The position numbers and the translations under genes were made by a program. A stretch of 64,000 bases of DNA from Streptomyces sp. NA02950 (lineage in GTDB: Bacteria > Actinomycetota > Actinomycetes > Streptomycetales > Streptomycetaceae), in contig NZ_CP054916.1 of NCBI RefSeq assembly GCF_013364155.1, positions 9,020,001 through 9,084,000 of the forward strand, written 5' to 3'. Numbering within the stretch: the stretch's first letter is position 1; each line of letters opens with the position of its first letter. Positions 26,996 through 35,271 of this stretch are shown here, piece after piece. The notes below the pieces were generated by a model. The model saw only the letters and a program-made list of their open reading frames with translations. It had not been told where the DNA came from and searched no databases.

Positions 26996-27003
26996 GACGC
27001 GGG

Positions 27004-27034
27004 ACGGTAGAGCCTCACGTCGCGTGAGGGGCAA
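27004..27034 (-). promoter_or_regulatory. MerR-type (tipA-like) promoter with 19-bp spacer and embedded palindrome
   Basis: On the minus strand: TTGCCC (27034-27029), 19-bp spacer, TACCGT (27009-27004). The spacer holds the perfect inverted repeat CCTCACG-N3-CGTGAGG (27013-27029). A 19-bp spacer with a central dyad is the hallmark of MerR-activated promoters. As I recall it, the Streptomyces tipA promoter has nearly the same dyad (CCTCACGTCACGTGAGG). The predicted start point is close to the ATG at 26995. Confidence 0.75.
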
Positions 27035-27687
27035 GCCGTGTTGAGGTCCGCTGCCTCCCTGGCCCTCTGCCCGGCCAGGCGGGTCACTGGTCGTGAGTCG
27101 TTCCGCCCATTACCTCATCGGATACGCGGGCGGTCGTCCTGTCTGCTCGGCGGAAGCGCTCGCGTCGCACCGTGGTGCTACAGACGTCGGCGGAGGGCGA
27201 ACCGGTCTATCGCCGATTGGCGTTCGAGAGCTGTGGTCGGTTCACCGAAGCTGTGGTCGGTTCACCGAGTTCGCCGTGACTCCGCGACCATCGTTTCTGC
27301 ACGACAGATGTTGTTTCTTCACGCCTGAGACCACCTGTGTCGATACCCAGCCCCTTCGATGTAGATTATACGCAAGGGCTGTTGACACATCGTGCGCTGG
27401 AGTCGAAATCGGACGGCCGATAGCCGACATCACGATCCAGCAGCGCCAAAAGGTGTTTGATCCGCCGATTATCGCTGATTCGCGATTCTCCCGTTCCTGC
27501 GCACCTCGTCGCTTCAGGGTGGATTTCCGGCGGAACAAAGTGGCTCATGGCTTCTGAAGGCCGGGATGGCGTTTTGCCGTCGCGGTGGCGCGGCCGTGCA
27601 TGGTTTATCCCGGCTGGAGTCACCGACAGGCATGGGCTTTTGGCCGAGCCTTGCGGCAATAAGTAGCTTGCACTAACCATTTGATTC
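27035..27687. other. Non-coding, AT-richer region with a 20-bp tandem duplication
   Basis: No supported gene. Base composition is less GC-rich than the surroundings. A 20-base unit (agctgtggtcggttcaccga) is repeated head to tail at 27229-27248 and 27249-27268. TTGACA at about 27381 is a candidate -35 but has no clear partner. Probably the upstream region of the YceI gene plus horizontally derived or decayed DNA. Confidence 0.45.
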
Positions 27688-28332
27688 ATGAAATTGTTTA
27701 CCCGCAACCCCTCACCCCGTCGCGCGGTGGTGCCACCCGTTCCGGCGGTTCCCCCGGATCCAGCTGTCCTGCCGGATCCCGCCCTCGCCGGGCTGACCGG
27801 AGAGTGGATAATCGATCCCGCGCACAGCAGGATCGGTTTCTCCGTCCGGCATGCCATGGTGACGACGGTCCGCGGCGCCTTCACGGAGTACGAGAGCCGT
27901 CTCTACTTCGACGGCAGCAACCCGGCTCTCTCCCAGGCCGAGGTCGTGATGTCCACCGCCAGTGTCCAAACCGGTGTGGAACAGCGCGACGCCCACTTGA
28001 TCGGCCGTGACTTCTTCGACGCCGCGACCCATCCGCGGATGAGTTTCACCAGCACCGCCGTGCAACTCGTGGGCAAGGACGTCTACCGCATGACGGGCAA
28101 CCTCACCATCAGAGATGTCACCCGCCCCGTCGTCCTGGAGCTCACCTACATCGGACATGTCACCGACCCGTTCGGCTATGAGCGAGTCGGCTTCGACGGC
28201 ACGACCACCATCAACCGTTCCGACTGGGGCCTGACATACAGCGCCAAACTGGCCGAGGGTGGCGCCATGGTGAGCGAGAAGGTCCGCCTCCAGTTCGACA
28301 TCGCCGCCATTCGCACTGCCCCGGCCGGATAG
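27688..28332 (+). CDS. YceI family protein
   Basis: Lipocalin-like beta-barrel protein of 214 residues that binds isoprenoid-type lipids in characterised members. Family blocks are clear: WIIDPAHSRIGFSVRHAMV, VRGAFTEYESRLYFDG, VQTGVEQRDAHLIGRDFFD and RPVVLELTYIGHV. The N-terminal 35 residues are Pro/Ala-rich without an obvious signal peptide, so it is probably cytoplasmic. ATG at 27688. A strong bidirectional hairpin (28649-28680) lies about 320 bp downstream. Confidence 0.92.
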   Translation: MKLFTRNPSPRRAVVPPVPAVPPDPAVLPDPALAGLTGEWIIDPAHSRIGFSVRHAMVTTVRGAFTEYESRLYFDGSNPALSQAEVVMSTASVQTGVEQRDAHLIGRDFFDAATHPRMSFTSTAVQLVGKDVYRMTGNLTIRDVTRPVVLELTYIGHVTDPFGYERVGFDGTTTINRSDWGLTYSAKLAEGGAMVSEKVRLQFDIAAIRTAPAG

Positions 28333-28719
28333 GAGCCTTTGATCCGCCGCGCTGTGTGCGTCATTCCGGGTCATGTGCCATGTCACAAGGTGTATCAGCC
28401 GGTGAGCGTGAGGCCATGAGGCAGTGCGGTTCGACCCCGAAACCCGGGCGGCGTCCACGAGATCGGTGATCCTCATGACGAACTCGTCCCCGCGGGCTGT
28501 GGGCACGCCTTTCGGCCATCCTGTGCCAGACCACCTGTTCCCCATACCGCGAACCCGGCTGGACGGTGACGCCGCGGCATCGGGGCCCGAGGCGTCGGCC
28601 GGACCGGCCCCCGGGGGAACCCAGTACGGCTCGTCGCCATACGACGGCGCCGGCCTCCGAAAAGGGCTTCGGAGGCCGGCACCCACCGCCGACTCACTCA
28701 GCGGCAGTGGTTCAGCGGA
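28333..28719. other. Convergent intergenic region
   Basis: Lies between the YceI stop (+) and the IPT/TIG stop (-). No gene seen. It contains the hairpin at 28649-28680. Confidence 0.5.
28649..28680. terminator. Strong bidirectional hairpin
   Basis: GCCGGCCTCCGAA (28649-28661), loop aagggc, TTCGGAGGCCGGC (28668-28680): a perfect 13-bp stem, 40 bp beyond the end of the IPT/TIG gene. Confidence 0.8.
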
Positions 28720-29595
28720 TCACACGTAGGTGAACCCGCCCGGGACGGTCGCCGTGCCGTTGGCGGTGGTGACCACGACCGGCTTGTTGCCCAGGGTGCC
28801 GGCCGGGGTGATCCCGACCAGCAGGGTCCCGGTGGGGTCGACGGTGACGCCGGTCGCCGCGACACCGCCGATGGTCACGGAGCCGCCGGTGAGGCCGGTG
28901 CCGACGATCAGGAACGGGGTGCCGCCCGCGGCCGGACCGGTGGCGGGGAGGATACTGGCCGCGGTCGGGGGCTGTCCGGTGTACGTGAAACCGCCGGGCA
29001 CGTTGGCGATACCGGCCGAGGTCACCACGGAGACGGTGACGTTTCCGGGGACCACACCGGCCGGGGTGGTGCCGGTCAGCGAGGTGCCGGCCGCGTTGAC
29101 CGTCACGCCGGTGGCGGGCAGACCGTTGAAGAGGACCACCGCGTTGGTCAGGTTGGTCCCGGTGAGGGTGAACGCTGTGCCACCGGTGACCGGGCCGGTG
29201 GCCGGGGTGATCGACGCGGCGGTCGGCGGGAGGGCCAGCGCCCCGTAGGTGTAGTTCAGCGTGTTGCTGGGACCGTTGGGGGTGATCACGGCTACGGGCA
29301 CGGTGCCCGCGGCGTGGGGCGGCGCGGTGACGGCGATCGCCAGGCCGAAGGGGTCCCGCGCCAGAATGGTCGCCAGGGTGCCGCCGAAGGAGACACCGGT
29401 GGCGTTGCTCAGGCCCAGGCCGACGACCAGGACGGTGTTGCCACCGGCCGTGGGGCCGGAGCTGGGCACGACGGAGAGGAGCAGCGGCGTCGACGGCGGG
29501 AAACCCCCGCCCGGGGGGTCACCCGGGCCGGGCCAGCCACCGGGGCCACCCTGGCCGGGCCAGCCGCCATCGTAGGCAAGCATCTGCAGGGACAT
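28720..29595 (-). CDS. Three-domain IPT/TIG protein
   Basis: Protein of 291 residues. A Gly/Pro/Trp-rich lead (about 1-35) is followed by three tandem IPT/TIG immunoglobulin-like domains (about 36-115, 120-203, 205-291). Each has the pattern P-x-x-G-P-x-x-G-G-T near its start and a closing Phe-Thr-Tyr motif (GGFTYTG, GGFTYV). No signal peptide, lipobox or transmembrane segment is visible, although such domains usually work outside the cell. The start is firm: ATG 29595 with AGGAGG 6 bases upstream. Role unknown: adhesion, or presentation by a non-classical export route. Confidence 0.88.
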   Translation of the reverse strand: MSLQMLAYDGGWPGQGGPGGWPGPGDPPGGGFPPSTPLLLSVVPSSGPTAGGNTVLVVGLGLSNATGVSFGGTLATILARDPFGLAIAVTAPPHAAGTVPVAVITPNGPSNTLNYTYGALALPPTAASITPATGPVTGGTAFTLTGTNLTNAVVLFNGLPATGVTVNAAGTSLTGTTPAGVVPGNVTVSVVTSAGIANVPGGFTYTGQPPTAASILPATGPAAGGTPFLIVGTGLTGGSVTIGGVAATGVTVDPTGTLLVGITPAGTLGNKPVVVTTANGTATVPGGFTYV

Positions 29596-30151
29596 GGACG
29601 TCCTCCTGTCGAACTGTCCGGGGCGACGGCGGGCGCAGGCCGTTGCGCAGCCGAGTACGCAAGTGCGTTGACTGCCGGTGCGCGCCGTCATCCGGAGCAG
29701 GGGCGGGGGCCTGGGGTCCGCTGCCGGTGGGGGCGGGACGCGCGTTCTCGTTCCGCTCCTGGAGGTGAGGTGTGCCCACCTCGTCGGCACCGGCCCAGGC
29801 CCGAAGTGGGCCCCGACCCCTTCCAGAGGGAGCTCGCCGCGGGGCAGGGACATCGCCGTTGCACGCGCACGTGGGGCACAACGGGTGGGTCGACTGCCGA
29901 GCTCCCCGGGAAGGGATGGGCGACCCACCGGTTGGATGCGTTCAGTAACCCATAGGGGCGATGGAGGGGCAAGAAGGTTGACGGACAGTCACCCGGTCGG
30001 CCGAGCGCACGCTGATGCCGTGTGGGCACTCCGCTGCACCGGCGGGGCGGCGGTGAGCGGCGGCGCGATGCTCTTGGTTCAGGAACTGGCCACGCCCGAC
30101 GTCAGTTGACGGCGCCGCCTGGCGGACCGGCTGGGGATACCGGGGCGGCGG
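29596..30151. other. Intergenic region upstream of the IPT/TIG gene
   Basis: No gene recognised in 556 bp; frames are Arg/Pro-rich shadows. It should hold the IPT/TIG promoter; the AT-richer segment at 29935-29955 is the most likely place. Confidence 0.45.
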
Positions 30152-30754
30152 TCAGCGCAGGAGGCGGCTGCCGGGGGAGCGCGGACCCGAGGGCCCGGTT
30201 TCCGCTACGGGCGGGGGCTGGAGTCGCTTCTCCAGCAGCGTGACCGCATAGGTGCTGCCGAGACCCCCGTCCTTGGCCGACTGCTCGCCGACGGCCGTGT
30301 ATCCCGCCGCTTCGTAGTACTCCCGCAGTCGTGGATTGCCGGCCAGGCAGTCCAGTCGGCATGTACCTCGGCCGGCAGCGGCGATACGCCGTTCGGCCTC
30401 GGCCAGCATCCGGCGTCCGGTGCCCGGCGGTGCGGTGCGGCGGTCGGTCATCAGCCGGTGGACGTAACCGGCCACCGGGGGCTGCGGGCCCCAAGCGGCC
30501 GTGTCGTCCCACCACAGTTCCCAGGCTCCGGCGATCGGGCCGTGCGGCCCGGGTGGGCCGAGGGTGGCGATCCACACCTCGCCGTCCTCGAGGCGTTTCC
30601 GGAAGTGGTCTTCGCCAAGCTCACCAGGCTTCCACTGATTGATCCCCTGGGCGATCTGCCAGCGTGCCGCGTCATCGCGGAGCCGGACGAGCTCGGACAG
30701 GTCGCACTCGTCCGCTCGCCGGAAGGACAGCCGCGATCCTATACGTTGGTTCAC
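30152..30754 (-). CDS. GNAT family N-acetyltransferase
   Basis: Acetyltransferase of 200 residues. The N-terminal SFRRADECDLSELVRLRDDA and the acetyl-CoA region GYVHRLMTDRRTAPPGTGRRML are clear, followed by CRLDCLAGNPRLREYYEAAG, typical of GNATs acting on small substrates. A C-terminal Pro/Ser-rich tail of about 25 residues is extra. GTG at 30754 with AGGG about 10 bases upstream is chosen; ATG at 30781 is possible. No operon partner. Confidence 0.85.
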   Translation of the reverse strand: MNQRIGSRLSFRRADECDLSELVRLRDDAARWQIAQGINQWKPGELGEDHFRKRLEDGEVWIATLGPPGPHGPIAGAWELWWDDTAAWGPQPPVAGYVHRLMTDRRTAPPGTGRRMLAEAERRIAAAGRGTCRLDCLAGNPRLREYYEAAGYTAVGEQSAKDGGLGSTYAVTLLEKRLQPPPVAETGPSGPRSPGSRLLR

Positions 30755-31156
30755 AAGGCGGAACCCTACGCACCCGCTCATCCTGACCCGGTACGTGCCC
30801 GACTGGCTGTCTGGGCAGGTGCGGGCGCGGCTACTACGGCCAGAGCCGCTCCCATGCCGGGCTCGGCACGAACACCCGCTTCGTTCGCGCACACGTCCTT
30901 TGCGGACTGCTGCGCTGATGGGCTGTATCGGCCGAACGGGCGGAAGGTGGCGCGGTGGCCGGCGTCGGGTGTGCCGCAGGGGAAGAGCGATGGCATGAGC
31001 CCCCGCCTGATGTGTCCGCCGGGTGTGCCGAGACCGGTGCCCTCGGTATCCCGGCGCGACCCGGTCAGCCCCTGCCGACGGCGCCGCCACCGCTGGATCC
31101 GCGGGCGCTGCACGGTTCATCCCGGAGTCGTGGCGACGAACGACAGGTGATCTAGG
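30755..31156. other. Divergent intergenic region
   Basis: Between the GNAT start (-) and the alcohol dehydrogenase start (+). No gene. A TAGGGT hexamer at 31153-31158 overlaps the dehydrogenase GTG and so is unlikely to be its -10. Confidence 0.4.
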
Positions 31157-32227
31157 GTGAGGGCTTTTGTGCTCCGGAAGGTCGGCGAGGTCGGCGTCAT
31201 CGAGAAGCCGGTCCCCGATCCCGGTCCCACCGACGCGGTCGTACGCACGACGGCGGCCATGGTGTGCACCACCGATGTGCACACCATGAGGGGCGCGATT
31301 CCGGTCGCTCCGGATGTGACATTGGGACATGAGGCGGTCGGTGTCGTCCATGCGCTCGGCTCTGCCGTCGAAGGGCTCGTCGAGGGTCAGCGTGTCGCGG
31401 TGGCCGGGATCACACCCTGTTTCCAGTGCGATTCCTGCCAGCGCGGGTTCTCCTCGCAATGCCAGGGGCGGATGCTGGGAGGCGCCCAGTTCACCAACCG
31501 GCGGGACGGAAACCTGGCCGAGTATTTTCTGGTCAACAACGCCCAGGCCAACCTGGCCCCGATTCCCGATGGGCTCTCCGACCATCAGGCGTTGTACGCC
31601 ACCGACATGCTCTCCACGGGGTTCGTTGCCGCCGAGCACGCGGAACTCGGACTGGGCGAGACCGTCGCGGTCTTCGCCCAGGGCGCGGTGGGGCTGTCGG
31701 CCACGATCGGCTGCCGACTGCTCGGCGCGGGCCTCATTGTCGCCGTGGAGTCGGTCCCCGCCCGGCAGGAACTCGCCTGCCGTTTCGGTGCCGATGCGAT
31801 CGTCGACTACACACAGTGCGATCCGGTCGAACGGATTCTGGAACTGACGGATGGCCAGGGGGTCGACGCGGCCATCGAGGCGCTCGGCACTCCTCAGACG
31901 TGGGAGGCGACGTTCCGGGTCACGAAACCCGGAGGGCGGATTTCCAATGTCGGATATCACGGGGAGGTGCCCGGGCCGCTGCGGATCCCTCTGGAGCCGT
32001 TCGGATACGGCATGTCCGACAAGCAGGTCTACGGCGGGTTCAACCGCGGGGGCCGCGGGTGGCTCCGGCGGATCTTCCGGTTGATGGAGAACGGGAAAAT
32101 CGATCCCACGCCGATGACCACGCACCAGTTCAGCTTCGACGAGATCGAACGGGCGTTTCAGATGATGGCCTCGAAGGAGGACGGAATCATCAAGCCGCTG
32201 ATTCATTTCGGTGCGGACAGTGCGTAG
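31157..32227 (+). CDS. Zinc-dependent alcohol dehydrogenase (MDR family)
   Basis: NAD(P)-dependent medium-chain dehydrogenase of 356 residues. Catalytic zinc ligands are Cys37, His58-Glu59 and Asp150. The structural zinc lobe has Cys88, Cys91, Cys94 and Cys102. The Rossmann motif FAQGAVGLSA begins at 173. It resembles the secondary-alcohol/isopropanol dehydrogenase branch (TLGHEAVGVV, ATDMLSTGFVAAE). GTG at 31157 starts the conserved MRAFVLRKVG; no strong ribosome-binding site is present. Single-gene transcript; substrate unknown. Confidence 0.93.
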   Translation: MRAFVLRKVGEVGVIEKPVPDPGPTDAVVRTTAAMVCTTDVHTMRGAIPVAPDVTLGHEAVGVVHALGSAVEGLVEGQRVAVAGITPCFQCDSCQRGFSSQCQGRMLGGAQFTNRRDGNLAEYFLVNNAQANLAPIPDGLSDHQALYATDMLSTGFVAAEHAELGLGETVAVFAQGAVGLSATIGCRLLGAGLIVAVESVPARQELACRFGADAIVDYTQCDPVERILELTDGQGVDAAIEALGTPQTWEATFRVTKPGGRISNVGYHGEVPGPLRIPLEPFGYGMSDKQVYGGFNRGGRGWLRRIFRLMENGKIDPTPMTTHQFSFDEIERAFQMMASKEDGIIKPLIHFGADSA

Positions 32228-32474
32228 CGCAGCCGAGACCGCCGCATCGGCGACGGGTTCGGCACCTTCAGCCTGGCCGTGCATCTGGTCGCCGACCAAT
32301 CCGGCCGACCGCGGAGAGAGACGGCGAGCGTGCGCCGGCCCCCGGCGAGGCCTGCCGAACGCCGCGGCCCTCTCGCGGAAAGCAACCGCGTAGACGGACT
32401 GGCGGCGCTGGCGCGGCTGCGTCAGCCGCTCCGGGGGCCCTGAGGCCAATGCCGCAGGGCCCCGGAACGGAGGG

Positions 32475-32687
32475 TCAGTCGGGAAGGGGGACCCGGATGA
32501 CCGGGTCGAAGGGGCGTTGTTTGAAGCCGGTCCGCAGATTGCGGCAACCCGACTTTGTGCACATGAAGAATTCTTCGACGCTCTTCCGGCCTGTGCGGTT
32601 CTTGAGCCAGGCCTTCTCTGCGGTGGTGAGGGGGCGATGCTGTTCGTCAGAGCCGCAGGTGTAGCAGTACATCGAGTGGGGCCGCAC
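32475..32687 (-). CDS. Small four-cysteine zinc-ribbon-like protein
   Basis: Protein of 70 residues with MYCYTCGSDEQHRPLT at the N-terminus and FFMCTKSGCRNLRTG later. The Cys-x2-Cys and Cys-x4-Cys pairs are spaced like a zinc ribbon. Basic, no membrane segment; family not recognised, although similar short proteins occur in streptomycetes. GTG at 32687 has AGGAGG 4 bases upstream; ATG at 32672 would be 19 bases from it, so the GTG is preferred. An AT-rich upstream region with GAGCA-N3-TGCTC (32730-32742) may be its promoter or operator. Confidence 0.65.
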   Translation of the reverse strand: MRPHSMYCYTCGSDEQHRPLTTAEKAWLKNRTGRKSVEEFFMCTKSGCRNLRTGFKQRPFDPVIRVPLPD

Positions 32688-33116
32688 GGCACCTCCTGGA
32701 GCAGGCAGACAGGCAATCAGTAGCGTATGGAGCATATTGCTCGATGACAGCTCGTAACTGGTCGTCTCGCGAGCGGACACGTCTTGCGGTCTTCCCTGGA
32801 GGCCTCGTGGCCGGTCGAGGTGATGGAGACCGTCCCGTGACGGGGGCCGTTCCGGTCGCTGTCGCGGTGAAGGGGGCGTGCTCCGCGGGCGAGCCTGAAG
32901 TGGGTGAGTGGAAGAGCCACTGACCCACCTCTTTACTGGCTGGTAGTCATGCTCCACTCTGTGGGTGTGCAGGACCGCACCGCGGACCGGCCCCGGCCCG
33001 CACGTGTGCCTCCGCCGTGCCTGCGCGAGTGCGGTCACGGCCCTGTTGTGTCCGACTCCGTTGTGCAACCGCCACCCGCCCCGGAGTGAGACGCGGCCCA
33101 CGGCCGGGTCGCCCTC

Positions 33117-33236
33117 TCCGCACGCGCACGGGAGTGTTGACCATCCATCCGCCGCGGACGCCGCGCTGACTTCCGTCATGGCCCTGGCGGAGCCGTTTGG
33201 GCCGGGGATGTCTTCGAGCGGGCCGCTCCGATCCTC
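33117..33236. repeat. Dispersed repeat, copy 1
   Basis: About 120 bp similar by eye to 54571-54677, with one gap of about 18 bp. Shared blocks include gttgacc-tccatccgccgcg, ggagccgtt-gggccgggg, tgtctt-cg, gcgggcc and ctccgatcctc. Both copies begin with a short dyad (here ctctccg...cgggag). Nature unknown. Confidence 0.6.
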
Positions 33237-33488
33237 CGCCGCTTGTCCAGGCCGACGCGGCAGCCCCGGCTCGGACACCAGCAGCAAAGCGACCGGGTGC
33301 GCATCGTCAGCCGGGCCGGTTCTGGTTCGCGGTGGCAACACGTCAGTCAGAGGGAAGCGCAAGCTGTTCAGGCGCAGGTCCGGTCGTGGAATCATCCTCC
33401 GGCAGCACCGCTCTGTCGCCCGTACGGCGGAGCCGGGTTCAGCCCGCAGAGCGATGCCCGACCAACCCGTCGGCTGCGATCTTCACTA

Positions 33489-33509
33489 CTGAACGGGCCA
33501 AGTGTTCAG
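33489..33509. promoter_or_regulatory. Inverted repeat upstream of membrane protein
   Basis: CTGAAC (33489-33494), 9-bp spacer, GTTCAG (33504-33509), 24 bp before the ATG at 33533. Position suits an operator; no adjacent regulator gene identifies its binder. Confidence 0.4.
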
Positions 33510-33532
33510 CCCACCGGAGCCGAGGACCGCAC

Positions 33533-34129
33533 ATGCAGCCGACCCTGCACCTCGAAAAACCCACAGCCGACCGCCCCGGACGGCTCCGCACCGCATGGCA
33601 GGCGGCCCACCAGCCCGTTGCCGGAGTGTCCAGGCGGATGCAACTCGTCGCCTACGCCGTACCGTTCACCGTCCTGCCATCCAGCGTCTGGCGGCTCCCG
33701 GCCGCGTGCGACGAGGGGATCGGGCCCGGCGAGCGGGCGTACATCGTCTTCCTGTCGATCCTGTCCGAAGCCCTCGCGTTCACCGCGATCGGGCTGGTCG
33801 CCCGCTGGGGCGAGGTGTTCCCGCGCTGGATCCCGTTCCTGCGCGCTCGCCCGGTCCCGATGAAGGCAGCGGCCATACCAGCTGCTCTCGGAGCCACGGT
33901 CCTCACGCTCCTGTGGACTGTGATCACCCCCGCCACCGAGATCATGGGGGTCACGATCCGAGGCGACGACCTGCCCACCACTCACCCCGGCCGGGCCGGG
34001 GGCTGGGAGGCCGCCTGGTTCTACTTCTGCTACGCGCCGCTGACCTTGTGGGGGCCACTGCTGGCCGTGGTGACCGTCGCGTACTGCAAGCGCCGTCGCG
34101 CGGCCCAGAAGGTGGCGGTGACAGCCTGA
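33533..34129 (+). CDS. Hypothetical four-helix membrane protein
   Basis: Integral membrane protein of 198 residues with about four hydrophobic helices: near 36-52, 65-85 (AYIVFLSILSEALAFTAIGLV, 21 residues, split here as AYIVFLSILSEAL and AFTAIGLV), 105-125 and 165-188. There is a basic cytoplasmic tail (KRRRAAQKV). No family recognised; such proteins are frequent in streptomycetes. ATG at 33533 with GAGGACC upstream. Confidence 0.7.
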   Translation: MQPTLHLEKPTADRPGRLRTAWQAAHQPVAGVSRRMQLVAYAVPFTVLPSSVWRLPAACDEGIGPGERAYIVFLSILSEALAFTAIGLVARWGEVFPRWIPFLRARPVPMKAAAIPAALGATVLTLLWTVITPATEIMGVTIRGDDLPTTHPGRAGGWEAAWFYFCYAPLTLWGPLLAVVTVAYCKRRRAAQKVAVTA

Positions 34130-34427
34130 GCGCCGCAAGAGTCCTTGAGACCCCTATGCGGGGAGGCGTCATTCACCTTTTCGGTCAGGTCCAGCAGATC
34201 GCGACTCCACACCTTGACCTACCGGCCCACCGAAGGAAGGCGCCCTCAGCGGAAAACGGCCCCCCTATCTCACACATCGGTGCGCTTTCCGATCTGCGCA
34301 CCCACGAGGCGATCGTCTTGAACAGCGCGAGCGTCTTGCGGTTGCCGTAGATGACATCGAGGGTGTCGTCGAGCCCCGATCAGCACGAGTTCGGAAGGTG
34401 CTCAGCAACAGGTACTCAGCTTGTCGT
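34130..34427. other. Intergenic region
   Basis: No intact gene. A minus-strand fragment (about 34270-34390) reads LDDTLDVIYGNRKTLALF and TIASWVRRSE, which looks like decayed coding sequence of unknown family. Confidence 0.35.
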
Positions 34428-34799
34428 TCAACGGCCGGCCGCTTCCGCTTCGAGTGCCAGCGACGCGCGCATGATGTGCAGCCACCGCTGACAGACCCGG
34501 ACGCTGATCGGCTCGAAGAGCTCAGGAGTCGACACCTCGAAGAGGAACCGTGTCAGCAGATCCTCGTGCCCGTCTTCGATCTCCAACTCGTCCTCGAAGT
34601 GCACCGCATGCGCCCAGTCGACAAGCTCATCGGGGCGTGCCAGCCCGGTGGCCACCGTCGTCGCGGCGGCTGCGGCATGACTACGGTCGAACATCACAGG
34701 ACCCTTCGCCTTGCTCTGCCGAATGGCCTGGACGAGCGCGGCGGTCTCACCGCGCCAGTGCACGAGGTCTTCCAGAGGGCCGCTTCGCGTCGTATCCAT
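34428..34799 (-). CDS. Hypothetical protein
   Basis: Soluble acidic protein of 123 residues, mostly helical, with a regular distribution of hydrophobic residues (VHWRGETAALVQAIRQSKAK, DELVDWAHAVHFEDELEIED, RVCQRWLHIMRASLALEAEA). Family not recognised. Strong codon bias supports it as real. ATG at 34799; the upstream sequence lacks a clear ribosome-binding site. It is divergent from the AraC-type regulator 470 bp away. Confidence 0.65.
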   Translation of the reverse strand: MDTTRSGPLEDLVHWRGETAALVQAIRQSKAKGPVMFDRSHAAAAATTVATGLARPDELVDWAHAVHFEDELEIEDGHEDLLTRFLFEVSTPELFEPISVRVCQRWLHIMRASLALEAEAAGR

Positions 34800-35271
34800 G
34801 GTGCCATCTTGCGGGGAGCATGGCCGTCGTGCAGTCCTGTGCGGCTGTAGCGGCCGGGTGTGCGGCTGAGGGTGATGCCGGGGGTGTGTGTGTCAAGGGA
34901 GGGCCGCCCCACCGACGGCGCCCGGTTCCAGCTCGACGTCCGGGGCGAGAGCGCCTGGGCGCGGCTCGGTCACTGGAGCGAGGGCGTCCGCCTCGGAGGC
35001 CGGTGCTCTCGGTGTCTCTGTGTGCCCGACGATCACCGCTGCCGCGGGGGGGGCGAGTGCGGGGCAGTTGGACGGCGACGACCAACGGACAGCAGGAGAG
35101 GGACCAGCTGACCGCGCTGCTGGAGGTGCCGGGACCGGGGGATGGGCCATGGTCGGGTCGAGTTCCGGTCATCCCGCGGGCAGGGAGGCGAGCCGCCGTG
35201 ATCCGCGGAGGCAGCCGTGTCAGTCTCCTGGGCGACGAGAGTCGGAACGGCAGGGTGAGGAGGGGGGTTCC
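34800..35271. other. Divergent intergenic region
   Basis: Upstream of both the hypothetical gene (-) and the AraC-type regulator (+). No gene supported; a frame at 34860-35111 has no family match. No clear operator. Confidence 0.4.

Larger units (their letters stand above)
32688..33532. other. 845-bp region without a gene, contains one copy of a dispersed repeat
   Basis: No gene recognised on either strand. It contains the promoter zone of the small zinc-ribbon gene (right of 32688), the repeat at 33117-33236 that recurs near 54.6 kb, and an inverted repeat (33489-33509) before the membrane protein. Confidence 0.5.

Noticed and set aside
31153..31158. TAGGGT as the -10 box of the alcohol dehydrogenase gene
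   Set aside because: It overlaps the GTG start, so transcription from it would begin inside the gene, while homology begins at the GTG.
30152..32716. An 854-residue minus-strand frame covering the GNAT and alcohol dehydrogenase genes
   Set aside because: Only its last 200 residues are coding (the GNAT); the rest is antisense to a clear alcohol dehydrogenase.
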